Origin: a bacterium
Lineage (GTDB): Bacteria; Latescibacterota; UBA2968
Assembly (NCBI GenBank): GCA_027296045.1
Contig: JAPUJS010000628.1
Coordinates: forward strand, 1 to 15,146
Reading direction: 5' to 3'
DNA length: 15,146 nucleotides
Shown: positions 5,768-12,741 of the stretch, in pieces
Position numbering within the stretch: the stretch's first letter is position 1
How the letters are laid out: each line of letters opens with the position of its first letter
Made by a program: the position numbers and the translations under genes
The notes under the pieces: model-generated
The model's input: only the letters and a program-made list of their open reading frames with translations
Databases searched by the model: none
What the model was told of the DNA's origin: nothing

Positions 5768-5938
5768 TTAATCCGAACCCTCCCCCATCTCATCCATCAG
5801 CGCATCCAGCGGATATGGACACGGCCTTTTTAATGTCAGCTTTTTTCTTAGCCTGGGCAAAGACTTTTTGAACCGACCGCTCGTGCAGGTTCGTCCTGGT
5901 CTGGCACCCGGAAACAGCCAGGGACCTGGTTGGTACCC
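5768..5938 (-). pseudogene. Tyrosine recombinase/integrase remnant
   Basis: Three pieces in two frames resemble a Xer/phage-type integrase. GYQPGPWLFPGARPGR (5938 to about 5891) is in one frame. It continues after a frameshift as NLHERSVQKVFAQAKKKADI and KKAVSI (5891-5814), which in intact enzymes leads into H-x-L-R-H. A final piece reads PLDALMDEMGEGSD and stops at 5768, like the C-terminal tails of Xer-like proteins. The segment with the catalytic Arg, His and Tyr is deleted, so the enzyme is dead. It lies 275 bp from the first attC-like element on the same strand. Whether it was an integron integrase cannot be decided from these pieces. Confidence 0.6.
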
Positions 5939-6025
5939 CCATCGCCGTCCCGGTTATAAGGACCTCCTGTTCACCGACCCAGACGAACTCGTGCACGGTC
6001 GGATGGTAAGATAGCGTTTTCCCCC

Positions 6026-6122
6026 CCGGCTGGGCTCTGCGCGGTTGGCGGATCGGATTGTGTTTTTGGAGGGGGGTCGGTATGCGGAGATGTTTACGAT
6101 TCAGGCAAGGTGGTATGAATAA
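6026..6122 (+). pseudogene. ABC exporter ATPase, mosaic 3' remnant (copy B)
   Basis: Positions 6026-6080 match 3912-3966 of copy A at 54 of 55 bases. The next 42 bases (6081-6122) match 4015-4056 at only 31 of 42, and the 48 bases between are missing. The reading frame stays open: RLGSARLADRIVFLEGGR joined directly to YAEMFTIQARWYE and a TAA stop. The junction falls between two G-runs (GGGGGGTCGG and GGGGGGGCGG in copy A). No homology exists upstream of 6026. It is a non-functional scrap of a second exporter gene. Confidence 0.85.
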
Positions 6123-6152
6123 TGGATATTGGCAAAGATAGGAGGCATTTGG

Positions 6153-6554
6153 ATGACAGATTTTAGCACAAAGCAGCTTCCTGCCGAACGGGATGTTGTG
6201 GCACCGGATGGATCTGATGTGCGCGTTTTACTGGAATTGAAAGGTGGCGGCATGGCCCATTTTGAACTGGCGCCGGGCGAGACCTCTGTGGCGGTTGCCC
6301 ATCGAACCATTGAGGAAATCTGGTATTTTGTGAGCGGGCAGGGAGAGATGTGGCGCAAGCAGGCAGACCGAGAGGAGGTTGTGCGCGTAGAACCGGGCGT
6401 GGCAATCACGATCCCTTCAGGCACCCAGTTTCAGTTTCGTTCACAGGGTGAAGAATCGCTTTCGGTCATTGGGGTGACGATGCCGCCCTGGCCGGGAGAG
6501 GGGGAAGCGTATGAAGTGGACGGGAAGTGGACGCCAACGGTTCGGTCGGGATGA
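6153..6554 (+). CDS. Cupin-domain protein
   Basis: 133-residue single-domain beta-barrel protein. Cupin motif 1 is seen as GETSVAVAHRTIEEIWYFVS followed by GQGEMW, keeping one His and the Glu but not the full H-x-H pair. Motif 2 is GVAITIPSGTQFQF with the P-x-G turn but no His. With at most an incomplete metal site it may bind a small ligand or be a non-classical enzyme; no substrate can be named. ATG 6153 is preceded by AGGAGG seven bases away, which settles the start. It begins 31 bp after the ABC remnant and ends before a strong terminator, so it is probably a single-gene unit. Confidence 0.85.
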   Translation: MTDFSTKQLPAERDVVAPDGSDVRVLLELKGGGMAHFELAPGETSVAVAHRTIEEIWYFVSGQGEMWRKQADREEVVRVEPGVAITIPSGTQFQFRSQGEESLSVIGVTMPPWPGEGEAYEVDGKWTPTVRSG

Positions 6555-6574
6555 GGATGGATGTTCTGAAATGC

Positions 6575-6613
6575 AAGCGGCCTGCTCCAGTGCTGGAGCA
6601 GGCCGCTTTTTTA
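6575..6613 (+). terminator. Strong rho-independent terminator between convergent genes
   Basis: A perfect 15-bp stem (6575-6589 with 6594-6608), loop GTGC, with the T run continuing to 6612. It ends the cupin transcript. It overlaps the stop codon of the minus-strand VOC gene (6611-6613), and on that strand the stem is followed only by TTGCAT, so it would be weaker in that direction. Confidence 0.9.
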
Positions 6614-7024
6614 TGAATCTGGATCGGGAGACCAGAATTCCAGGAGGTTGCCGTCCAGGTCGTAAAAATAATACGCTTTTGCGTTCATCCATTCAAAGTG
6701 GGTTGGGCCATAGACATCGATCTGATGGCTGCGCACGTGGGCAAGAGCGGCATCCAACTGGTCGCAGGGGACTTCCAGGGCAAAATGGATGGGGCCCCAT
6801 CTTGGACCGTTGCCTTTGGGTGGGCTTCCCTTTTCTTCAAACAATAGGGTGCCTTTGTGAAGTCCAATGAGTTGATTTTCCCCCTGTTCTCCCGCGAAGA
6901 ACCAGGCCCAACGGTCATCGGGTTCGGTTCGAGGGGCCAGGCCGACCACTTCTCGATAGAAGCGAGCGGCTTTGGGGACGTCTTGCACAATGAGCACGAT
7001 TTCGGCCAGACCGGTGCTAAACAT
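6611..7024 (-). CDS. VOC superfamily (glyoxalase/dioxygenase-like) protein
   Basis: 137-residue protein with two beta-alpha-beta3 modules. Module 1 starts GLAEIVLIVQDVPKAARFYR, module 2 starts GPIHFALEVPCDQLDAALAH and ends AYYFYDLDGNLLEFWSP. Possible metal ligands are the Glu in the first strand (GLAEIV), His in HFALEV and Glu in NLLEFW. VOC proteins include glyoxalase I, dioxygenases and antibiotic-resistance proteins; the substrate cannot be read from the sequence. I prefer the ATG at 7024, with AAAGGGA eight bases upstream; the ATG at 7051 adds nine residues and its AGGAG lies too far away. It follows the Rieske gene on the same strand, with a VOC remnant between. Confidence 0.85.
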   Translation of the reverse strand: MFSTGLAEIVLIVQDVPKAARFYREVVGLAPRTEPDDRWAWFFAGEQGENQLIGLHKGTLLFEEKGSPPKGNGPRWGPIHFALEVPCDQLDAALAHVRSHQIDVYGPTHFEWMNAKAYYFYDLDGNLLEFWSPDPDS

Positions 7025-7077
7025 GGGCGGAATCCCTTTGGTTGAGGCCATCGGCTACGTGGCTTTCACTCCTACTT

Positions 7078-7176
7078 TTAGGAATAAACGTTGATCTTTT
7101 GGGAATCGTCGGTCAGGTATTGAACGAATTCCCATTCGACGCCATTCCCATCAAAGATGTAGGTGCGTTTCCGAAA
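7078..7176 (-). pseudogene. Remnant of a second VOC (glyoxalase-like) gene
   Basis: About 30 codons before a TAA stop at 7078-7080 read TYIFDGNGVEWEFVQYLTDD then SQKINVYS, a typical C-terminal strand pair of VOC proteins (D-x-x-G-x-E-W-E-F-V-x-Y-L). The rest of the gene is absent: the Rieske stop codon lies just beyond, at 7182. The intact VOC gene starts 54 bp further on. This suggests a former tandem pair of which one member was deleted. Confidence 0.6.
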
Positions 7177-7181
7177 CCATT

Positions 7182-8951
7182 TTACTCTGCATCTTCGTCT
7201 GAATCTTCTGCCGAAAGGTCTTCGCCCCGGTGGAGGCGCAAGGCCAGGTTTGCGGTTTGGCAAAGGGCGCGTGCGGTGGGTGCGTGGGCGGCCAGGTAGC
7301 GTGCGGCGCCGACGAGGGTGATTCGGGCGCGTTCTTCGTCGAGTTCTTCGGACTGGGAGAAGGCGGCTTCGAGGGTCTGGAAGGAGTGGAACTCGGCGTC
7401 TTCTCGCAGGAGGACATGGCCCAGGCGTTCGAGCAGGGCTTCGCGGGGGTGGCCCAGGGACAGATATCGGTAGACCATTCGACCGGCTTCGTCCACCTGG
7501 GCCTGCGTGTCGAGCAGTTCCACGAGGCCGTTGAGGAGTTCATCCGGATTGTCGGACAGTGTTTCGGTTGCCCGTTGTTCGTGGGGGAGTCGGGCGGCCG
7601 GTTTGTTGAACCAGCGGTCGAAGTAGAGGGCCATGGCATTGTGGAAGATGCCGCGGGCCAGTTCCAGAGATGGGGCCCGTTTGGCGCACTGGTGCAGGGC
7701 GTTGGCGGCCGAGTAGGTATGCAGGACAGCGATCCAGTCGTTGAATTCGTTTTTGATGTGGAACCGGGCGATGCGCACGGCGCCCGCGTAGGTCAGGGTT
7801 TGGGTGAGTTGGGTGAGCGTGGCCCCTTCGGCAAAGGCGTTCTTTAAGGCGTCTATGATGGCGTGGGGGTCGTCGCCGAGAAGGGTTTCGGTGAGGGCTT
7901 CGGCACCCCCCCAGGTTTTGCCTTCGCCCTGTTTGGAGAGGGATTCCAGCTCGTCAAAAGCGTCGTTGAGCAACGCAACCAGATTGATGGGGCTTTGCCA
8001 GCGGTTAAGTTCTTCGCTTCTCTGGGAGCGGGAGAGCACGCCTACCAGGCTGGGCAAAATTTCGTTGGCTTTGTCCCAGCCGATGCGGTCGAGGATTTCG
8101 AAGCCTTTGTTGATAAAGTCGAGGACGTGACCGCCGTCGCGGTAGAAGTGGTCGGTGGCAGCGGCAACCATCATGTCGCACATATCGCATGGGGTGGCAT
8201 CCATTTGAATGGCGGTGAGCAGGGCCCGTTCGGCGCCGTCAGCGTTGCGGACTTCGATGAGGTAGCGGAACCACTCCTTGATGCGTTTCAGGGTCAGGTC
8301 TTCGGTTTCTAAGGGGGTGAAGACGATCCGGGGCGAGGCTCCGGCCGTGTCCCGGGCCACGTGGAGGAGGCCCTGATAGAGGGCCAGAATTTTGTCGGGG
8401 TCCGATAGTTTTGGCACCACATTGGCCATGCAGGTGAGGATGGTGAGTGCCGGACCCCAACCCTGCTGTCGGCGATAGGCGCCGTAGCGGGTGCCGATTT
8501 CTGCGATGTCGTCGCCATTGACCTGGTTGGAACGGAGGGAGATGACGGATTTGGCGATGACGAGGTTGATGTTTTGTTCCAGGCTTTCGGAGAGCCGGCG
8601 TTTCCAGTGGGCAACCGGGTCCCGCCCGTTGCTGTGGACGTTGACATAGACCTGTCCATCGTGTATTTCTACTGGATAGGGGCGAACATCGTCGGCAAAG
8701 GCGTCAAATGTACAGCCGGAAGCCAGGTCGAAGCGGGCGTGGTGCCAGTGGCAGATGATGATGCCGTTGTGGATGGTGCCCTGGTTCAAGGGGTAGCCCA
8801 TGTGCGGGCAGCGGTTGTCGACGGCCCGGATGGTGCCTTCGGTATTGGCCAGTGCAATGGAGTGGCCTTCGACGTTGACGGCGATGATGCTGCCTTCGGG
8901 GATGTCGTCGACGTGGGCACAGGGGACGAAATCGGTGGTTGTGACGGCCAT
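7182..8951 (-). CDS. Rieske [2Fe-2S] protein with large uncharacterised C-terminal region
   Basis: 589 residues. The N-terminal 105 form a Rieske ferredoxin domain with complete ligands: C48-P-H50 and C67-H-W-H70, as in CPHMGYPL and CHWHHARF. The remaining 480 residues are mostly helical and match no catalytic domain I can name. They contain GWGPALTILTCMANVVPKL (about 164-182), CDMCDMM at 255-261 and repeated His-bearing helices (TDHFY, TLTYAGAVRIARFH, AVLHTYSAANALHQ, IFHNAMALYF), perhaps a metal or cofactor site. Similar Rieske proteins of this size occur in actinobacteria and Chloroflexota from memory. The Rieske domain probably feeds electrons to the C-terminal domain. AAGGAGGT precedes the ATG. 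It ends in an acidic tail. Confidence 0.85.
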   Translation of the reverse strand: MAVTTTDFVPCAHVDDIPEGSIIAVNVEGHSIALANTEGTIRAVDNRCPHMGYPLNQGTIHNGIIICHWHHARFDLASGCTFDAFADDVRPYPVEIHDGQVYVNVHSNGRDPVAHWKRRLSESLEQNINLVIAKSVISLRSNQVNGDDIAEIGTRYGAYRRQQGWGPALTILTCMANVVPKLSDPDKILALYQGLLHVARDTAGASPRIVFTPLETEDLTLKRIKEWFRYLIEVRNADGAERALLTAIQMDATPCDMCDMMVAAATDHFYRDGGHVLDFINKGFEILDRIGWDKANEILPSLVGVLSRSQRSEELNRWQSPINLVALLNDAFDELESLSKQGEGKTWGGAEALTETLLGDDPHAIIDALKNAFAEGATLTQLTQTLTYAGAVRIARFHIKNEFNDWIAVLHTYSAANALHQCAKRAPSLELARGIFHNAMALYFDRWFNKPAARLPHEQRATETLSDNPDELLNGLVELLDTQAQVDEAGRMVYRYLSLGHPREALLERLGHVLLREDAEFHSFQTLEAAFSQSEELDEERARITLVGAARYLAAHAPTARALCQTANLALRLHRGEDLSAEDSDEDAE

Positions 8952-9009
8952 GGGAGGACCTCCTTATTTAGCGGTTAAAGTTCGCCTCTGATTTCTGTTT
9001 TATAAAATA

Positions 9010-9030
9010 GCGAAGCAAGAGCATCTTCGC
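9010..9030 (-). terminator. Weak hairpin after the phosphatase gene
   Basis: GCGAAG (9010-9015) pairs with CTTCGC (9025-9030) around a 9-base loop. On the minus strand it is followed by TATTTTAT. It lies between the phosphatase stop codon and the Rieske gene. The short stem and mixed T-rich tail make termination uncertain. The palindrome TTTTATAAAA at 8999-9008 next to it could instead be part of the Rieske promoter. Confidence 0.3.
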
Positions 9031-9080
9031 ATCGTACCTAGGGCCAGAAAGAGACCTGGACTTTGGGACAGGATGTTGTG

Positions 9081-10727
9081 TTACGTCCGTTCCAGGATCA
9101 GCAGGGTGATATCGTCCATCTGGGGCGTTTCTTTTACAAAGGCCATCAGGCCGTCAAGCAGGTGTGCCATCAGGTCGGAGGCGTTTGCAGGCGCTTTGGC
9201 AATGGCGGCCTCCAGGCGGGTGTCGGTATAATCTTCGCCCTGATCATTGCGCGCATCGGTCAGACCGTCAGTATAGGTCACCAGGATATCGCCTGGTTCC
9301 AGATAGAGGGTTTCATCGGTTTGGTCTACGCCGTCCAGCAGACCCAGGATGAAGCCGCCAGGGGGAAGGCGTTCGGTCTGGCCGGAAGCACGGCGTATAA
9401 AGGGCGGGTCGTGTCCGGCGTTGGTGTAGGTTATGGATGGAACCTCCGGGTCCAGGATGGCGTAGAAGGCCGTCAGGAACATGGCTTCGACAGAGGATTC
9501 TGTTCGCAGCCTGTTGTTGACAGCCGTTAGCACCGCCGATGGGCTGGATGAACTTCCGGCCTCGGACCGGATCAGGCTGCGGGCCATCGCCATGTAAAGC
9601 GCGGCCGGGGCGCCTTTTCCGGAGACGTCTGCCATCACAATGCCCCAGCGCCCGCCGGACAGTGGAAAGACGTCGTAGAAATCTCCGGCCACTTCCCGGG
9701 CCGATCGCCAGTCGGCCGCCAGGGTGAATCCCGGGAGGTCTGGCATTTTGGACGGCAGAAGGCTGCGCTGCACGGTTCGGGCCATGTCGAGTTCGGCTTC
9801 CAGGCGGGCGCGCTGTTCTTCGGCCACTTCAAACAGGTGGGCCCGCTCCAGGGCGGTTGCCACCTGGGTGCCCACTGCGGTCAGGAGTTGCAGGTCCGCC
9901 GCCGTTAAAAACTCCCATTCTTCGGTGGCCACGTTGATCAGCCCCAGAGGTCGACCCTGCGAGAGGAGCGGCACCGTGGCATGAAACATCAGCCCTTCTA
10001 TGTCTTCGGCAGCATCCGCAGCACGCGGCAGCCGCGTGCACTCCACCACATTCACAGCTCGGGCAAGCCGCCCGTCGCGCAAAAGGTACTGGCAGTGACA
10101 CCCGGGCGCCTGTCGGAGGAACCGGCAGTCATTCTGTGCCAGGCCTTGTGGCAGCCCACAGCATCCCGCCATCATAAACCCGAGGGGCAAATCCTCTTCC
10201 TCCTCATCTATACCGGCAGTGAACAGGCCGGCTTCGGTTTGAAGGAACGCCCAGGCTGTCTTAAGCCCCATCACCTCAACCAGAATTTCCAGCGTTGTAT
10301 TCAGCAGCGTCTGAATATCAGCAGACTGGTTGAGCCCTTCTGCAATACGATTGAGTGCCCGGAGTCGGGCAACTTCCCGTTCGGTTGGATGCTCCGAAAG
10401 GGTCTCCGCCCTGCGTCGAATTTGATTGGAATCCAGCAAAGGCTGGCCGAAGTCCCACTCATCGAACGGCGACTTGTTGACCAGCTCCTGTGCCTGTGCC
10501 CAGGCATAGAAGGGTTTGTAGGCTGCGACGGTTGATTGTATCGCAGATGGATTGGCTCCATTGAGCTTCAGGTGCAGCAGGTTGGAGCGGATGTCCACGT
10601 CCGTGGGCAGGTTCGGTCTCTGTGCGGTTACCGGACGTCCCGCCCACCAGGCTGCGAGGTCTTGAAGTCTATCCAGGTTTCCGATGTATTCTGTGTCCTG
10701 CTCGAATCGATCGATAAATTCGGTCAT
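9081..10727 (-). CDS. GAF domain SpoIIE/RsbU-type PP2C phosphatase
   Basis: 548 residues. Residues 40-95 resemble the N-terminal SAM-like DNA-binding domain of tyrosine recombinases (NLLHLKLNGANPSAIQSTVA followed by a Y-x-W-A helix and SPFDE). A GAF domain follows (about 122-300) with C210-H-C212 and C230. The C-terminal PP2C domain (about 318-548) has all SpoIIE metal motifs: GDFYD (348-352), DVSGKG, NAGHDPP, YTDGLTDA and DDITLL. Such enzymes dephosphorylate anti-sigma antagonists in partner switching; no such partner is encoded here. It is the last gene of the kinase-regulator-phosphatase operon, 62 bp after the regulator. The ATG at 10727 has GGGAG upstream; the open frame extends to 10916 but overlaps the regulator gene and its N-terminal residues look non-coding. 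Confidence 0.92.
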   Translation of the reverse strand: MTEFIDRFEQDTEYIGNLDRLQDLAAWWAGRPVTAQRPNLPTDVDIRSNLLHLKLNGANPSAIQSTVAAYKPFYAWAQAQELVNKSPFDEWDFGQPLLDSNQIRRRAETLSEHPTEREVARLRALNRIAEGLNQSADIQTLLNTTLEILVEVMGLKTAWAFLQTEAGLFTAGIDEEEEDLPLGFMMAGCCGLPQGLAQNDCRFLRQAPGCHCQYLLRDGRLARAVNVVECTRLPRAADAAEDIEGLMFHATVPLLSQGRPLGLINVATEEWEFLTAADLQLLTAVGTQVATALERAHLFEVAEEQRARLEAELDMARTVQRSLLPSKMPDLPGFTLAADWRSAREVAGDFYDVFPLSGGRWGIVMADVSGKGAPAALYMAMARSLIRSEAGSSSSPSAVLTAVNNRLRTESSVEAMFLTAFYAILDPEVPSITYTNAGHDPPFIRRASGQTERLPPGGFILGLLDGVDQTDETLYLEPGDILVTYTDGLTDARNDQGEDYTDTRLEAAIAKAPANASDLMAHLLDGLMAFVKETPQMDDITLLILERT

Positions 10728-10789
10728 CTGTCCGGCTCCCGGCTGTTCAGTGTCATGGTGATCCGCGGGTGTTGCGCTCTTTTTGCGAT

Positions 10790-11431
10790 TTATTTCAACT
10801 TTACAAGGCCCCTCTGGGCCGCGATGGCGACGGCTTCGGTGCGGTTGCCGGCACCCAGTTTGCCCAAAATGGAGCTGACGTGAAATTTGACGGTGCGCTC
10901 GGTGATGGAAAGGCAATCGCCGATTTCTTTGTTTAAGAGGCCCTGGGCGAGGATGCCGAGGACTTCGAGTTCGCGGGGGGTGAGGGCGTCGGGGTCCGTG
11001 CGGTTGCCGGTGATGCGGTCGAGGAGTTTGGAGGCCACGAGGGGTTCCAGAAGTGAGCCCCCGGCGTGTACGACGCGGACGGCTTTGAAGACGTCTTCCC
11101 GGGGGGCGCCTTTGAGCAGGTAGCCCCGGGCCCCGGCCTGCATGGCCGACAGGATGCGTTCGTCGGTGTCGAAGACGGTGAAGACGATGACCCGGACAGA
11201 GGCTTCGGATTCCCGGAGTTTTTGCAGGGTTTCCAGGCCGTCCAGGACGGGCATTTCCAGGTCGAGCAGGATGACGTCGGGCTTTGAATCGGGAAGTTTT
11301 TGGAGGAATTCTTCGCCGTTGCTGGCCTGTCCGACGACTTTGAAGTCGGGCTGGGTGCTCAGCATGGCGATCAGGCCGTCGCGAACCACGGGGTGGTCGT
11401 CAACCACGAGGATGCGGATGGACTCGCTCAT
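10790..11431 (-). CDS. NarL/FixJ family response regulator
   Basis: 213 residues. The receiver domain (1-125) has the acidic pair D11-D12, phospho-acceptor D57 (ILLDLEMP), T85 (VFTVFD) and K107 (YLLKGAP). The LuxR-type helix-turn-helix (about 149-211) begins with LTPRELEVLGILAQGLLNKE and continues through ITERTVKFHVSSILGKLGAGNRTEAV. It is a complete DNA-binding regulator. Its ATG overlaps the kinase stop codon by four bases (ATGA), so the two are translationally coupled and are cognate partners. Target promoters are unknown; the operon itself and the Rieske gene are nearby candidates. Confidence 0.97.
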   Translation of the reverse strand: MSESIRILVVDDHPVVRDGLIAMLSTQPDFKVVGQASNGEEFLQKLPDSKPDVILLDLEMPVLDGLETLQKLRESEASVRVIVFTVFDTDERILSAMQAGARGYLLKGAPREDVFKAVRVVHAGGSLLEPLVASKLLDRITGNRTDPDALTPRELEVLGILAQGLLNKEIGDCLSITERTVKFHVSSILGKLGAGNRTEAVAIAAQRGLVKLK

Positions 11432-12591
11432 GGGGTCGCCTCCAGAGGAATAATGACTTCGATTCGGGTGCCCTGATCGGGACTGCTTTCGAGTTTGAGC
11501 TGGCCTTCGAGGAGGCGGGCGCGTTCGTTCAGGCCCACCAGGCCAAAGCGGTCGTCCGGAATTTGTTCGGGGTCAAAGCCGCAGCCGTCATCCTGGACCC
11601 TGAGCCGAATTTTTCGGGGTGTGGCACTGAGGTGGAAGCTGACGGTGTTGGCTTCGGCGTGCTGGATGATGTTGTTGAGTGCTTCCTGGGCGATGCGATA
11701 GAGTCCGGATTCGATGCGGACAGGTAAAGGACGGCCGGTGCCGGTGGCTTCGAAGTGGACAGTCAGGTTTTCCCGGGTGGTGGTTTCTTTTGCCAGGGTT
11801 TCCAGCGCGCCGGCCAGGGTTTGGCCTTTCAGAGGCGCGGCTCTCAGATCTTGAACCGAGCGGCGGGCTTCTTCCAGGTTGGTGCGTGTGAGTGCAATGG
11901 TGTCGTGTACGGCCTGGTGCATGGCTTCTGGATCCCCGCCCACGTCGAGCAGGGCGTCGAGGGTTTCGAGTTTGAGCAGGATGGCGGTGAGTCCCTGTCC
12001 CAGGGTGTCGTGGAGTTCTCTGGCAAGGCGATAGCGTTCTTCTACGGCCCCAACGTGGACGCTTTTGTCAAACAGGCGGGCGCGTTCGATGGCAATGCTT
12101 AAGAGGTCGCCCACCGTGTTTAAAAGGCGCAGGTCTTCTACAGAAAGTTTGCGCCAGGTGGTACTGGCCACGTTGAGCACACCGATTTTGATATGGTTCT
12201 GGCCATATAGCGGGATGGAGGCGTGGTAGAGCAGGCCCTCGGTGCCTTCGATGAGGTCTTTGAGGCGGGAGCAGGTGACAACGTTGACATTGGCGGCCCC
12301 TTTGAGGTCGCCTTTTTCGTAGGTGTCCAGGCAATAGCACCAGCCTTCCATGCTGGCGGGGTTTTGGGCCAGGGCAGGGGGCAGGTTTTGGGAGGCGGCC
12401 AGGTAGGATTCGCCGGTGTCTTCGGCCATCAGCCAGATCCAGGAGGTGTCCAGATCCAGGAGGGCGGCGACCTGGGAGAGGGCGGTTTGCAGGATCTGGG
12501 TGAGATCGGCCGAGCCGTTGAGTTCGCCGGCAATGGCGTTGAGGATGGTGAGTTCGCGGGTGCGTTGTTGGAGTTGGGAGGGTTTGGACAT
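11428..12591 (-). CDS. GAF domain sensor histidine kinase (HisKA_3, NarX/DegS type)
   Basis: 387 residues with no membrane segment, so a cytoplasmic sensor. The GAF domain covers about 12-175 and carries C85-Y-C87 and C107 (VVTCSRL), which align with C210, C212 and C230 of the phosphatase in the same operon. The dimerisation/phospho-acceptor helix has His194 in RELHDTLGQGL. The ATPase domain shows the N-box AQEALNNIIQHAE (301-313), DDGCGFD (334-340) and FGLVGLNERA. The three cysteines suggest a cofactor such as an Fe-S cluster or a redox switch, by analogy with soluble O2/redox kinases like NreB and AirS; that is inference. The start at 12591 gives the expected N-terminus, although its ribosome site is weak; the open frame to 12714 is repeat-derived. 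Confidence 0.93.
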   Translation of the reverse strand: MSKPSQLQQRTRELTILNAIAGELNGSADLTQILQTALSQVAALLDLDTSWIWLMAEDTGESYLAASQNLPPALAQNPASMEGWCYCLDTYEKGDLKGAANVNVVTCSRLKDLIEGTEGLLYHASIPLYGQNHIKIGVLNVASTTWRKLSVEDLRLLNTVGDLLSIAIERARLFDKSVHVGAVEERYRLARELHDTLGQGLTAILLKLETLDALLDVGGDPEAMHQAVHDTIALTRTNLEEARRSVQDLRAAPLKGQTLAGALETLAKETTTRENLTVHFEATGTGRPLPVRIESGLYRIAQEALNNIIQHAEANTVSFHLSATPRKIRLRVQDDGCGFDPEQIPDDRFGLVGLNERARLLEGQLKLESSPDQGTRIEVIIPLEATP

Positions 12592-12666
12592 GAGGGTGTT
12601 CTCAGGTTGCTGTGGACGCTGCTTCGTGCCTTTTCGTGATCCTATTGGTGTGGTGTGTTGGGTGGA

Positions 12667-12699
12667 TCTGCGGCCCTCTGTGCTTCTCTGCGGCCCTCT
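12667..12699. repeat. Short direct repeat in the kinase gene leader
   Basis: The 13-mer TCTGCGGCCCTCT occurs at 12667-12679 and 12687-12699, a 20-base period. It lies in the leader between the predicted promoter and the kinase start. Two copies only. Confidence 0.6.
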
Positions 12700-12712
12700 C
12701 TGATCCCGCTTC

Positions 12713-12741
12713 AATATACTCAGGGTAAAATCAAATGTAAA
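12713..12741 (-). promoter_or_regulatory. Candidate promoter of the kinase-regulator-phosphatase operon
   Basis: On the minus strand TTTACA (12741-12736), 17 bases, TATATT (12718-12713). The -35 lies within the last codons of the queA-like gene. The start would be near 12706, leaving a leader of about 115 bases before the ATG at 12591. No terminator is visible after the queA-like gene, so upstream read-through is also possible. Confidence 0.45.

Noticed and set aside
3912..6122. Composite transposon or insertion sequence bounded by the repeated ABC sequence
   Set aside because: The repeats are coding remnants in direct orientation, no transposase lies between them, and no target-site duplication is seen.
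10728..10916. 63-residue N-terminal extension of the phosphatase
   Set aside because: It overlaps the end of the NarL regulator gene, reads as Arg/His-rich nonsense and has no ribosome site; the ATG at 10727 does.
12667..12699. CRISPR-like repeats
   Set aside because: Only two 13-mer copies with a 7-base gap; far too short for repeat-spacer units.
12592..12714. N-terminal extension of the histidine kinase to 12714
   Set aside because: The residues derive from the GC-rich direct repeat and precede the GAF domain without any conserved feature; the frame also covers the predicted promoter.
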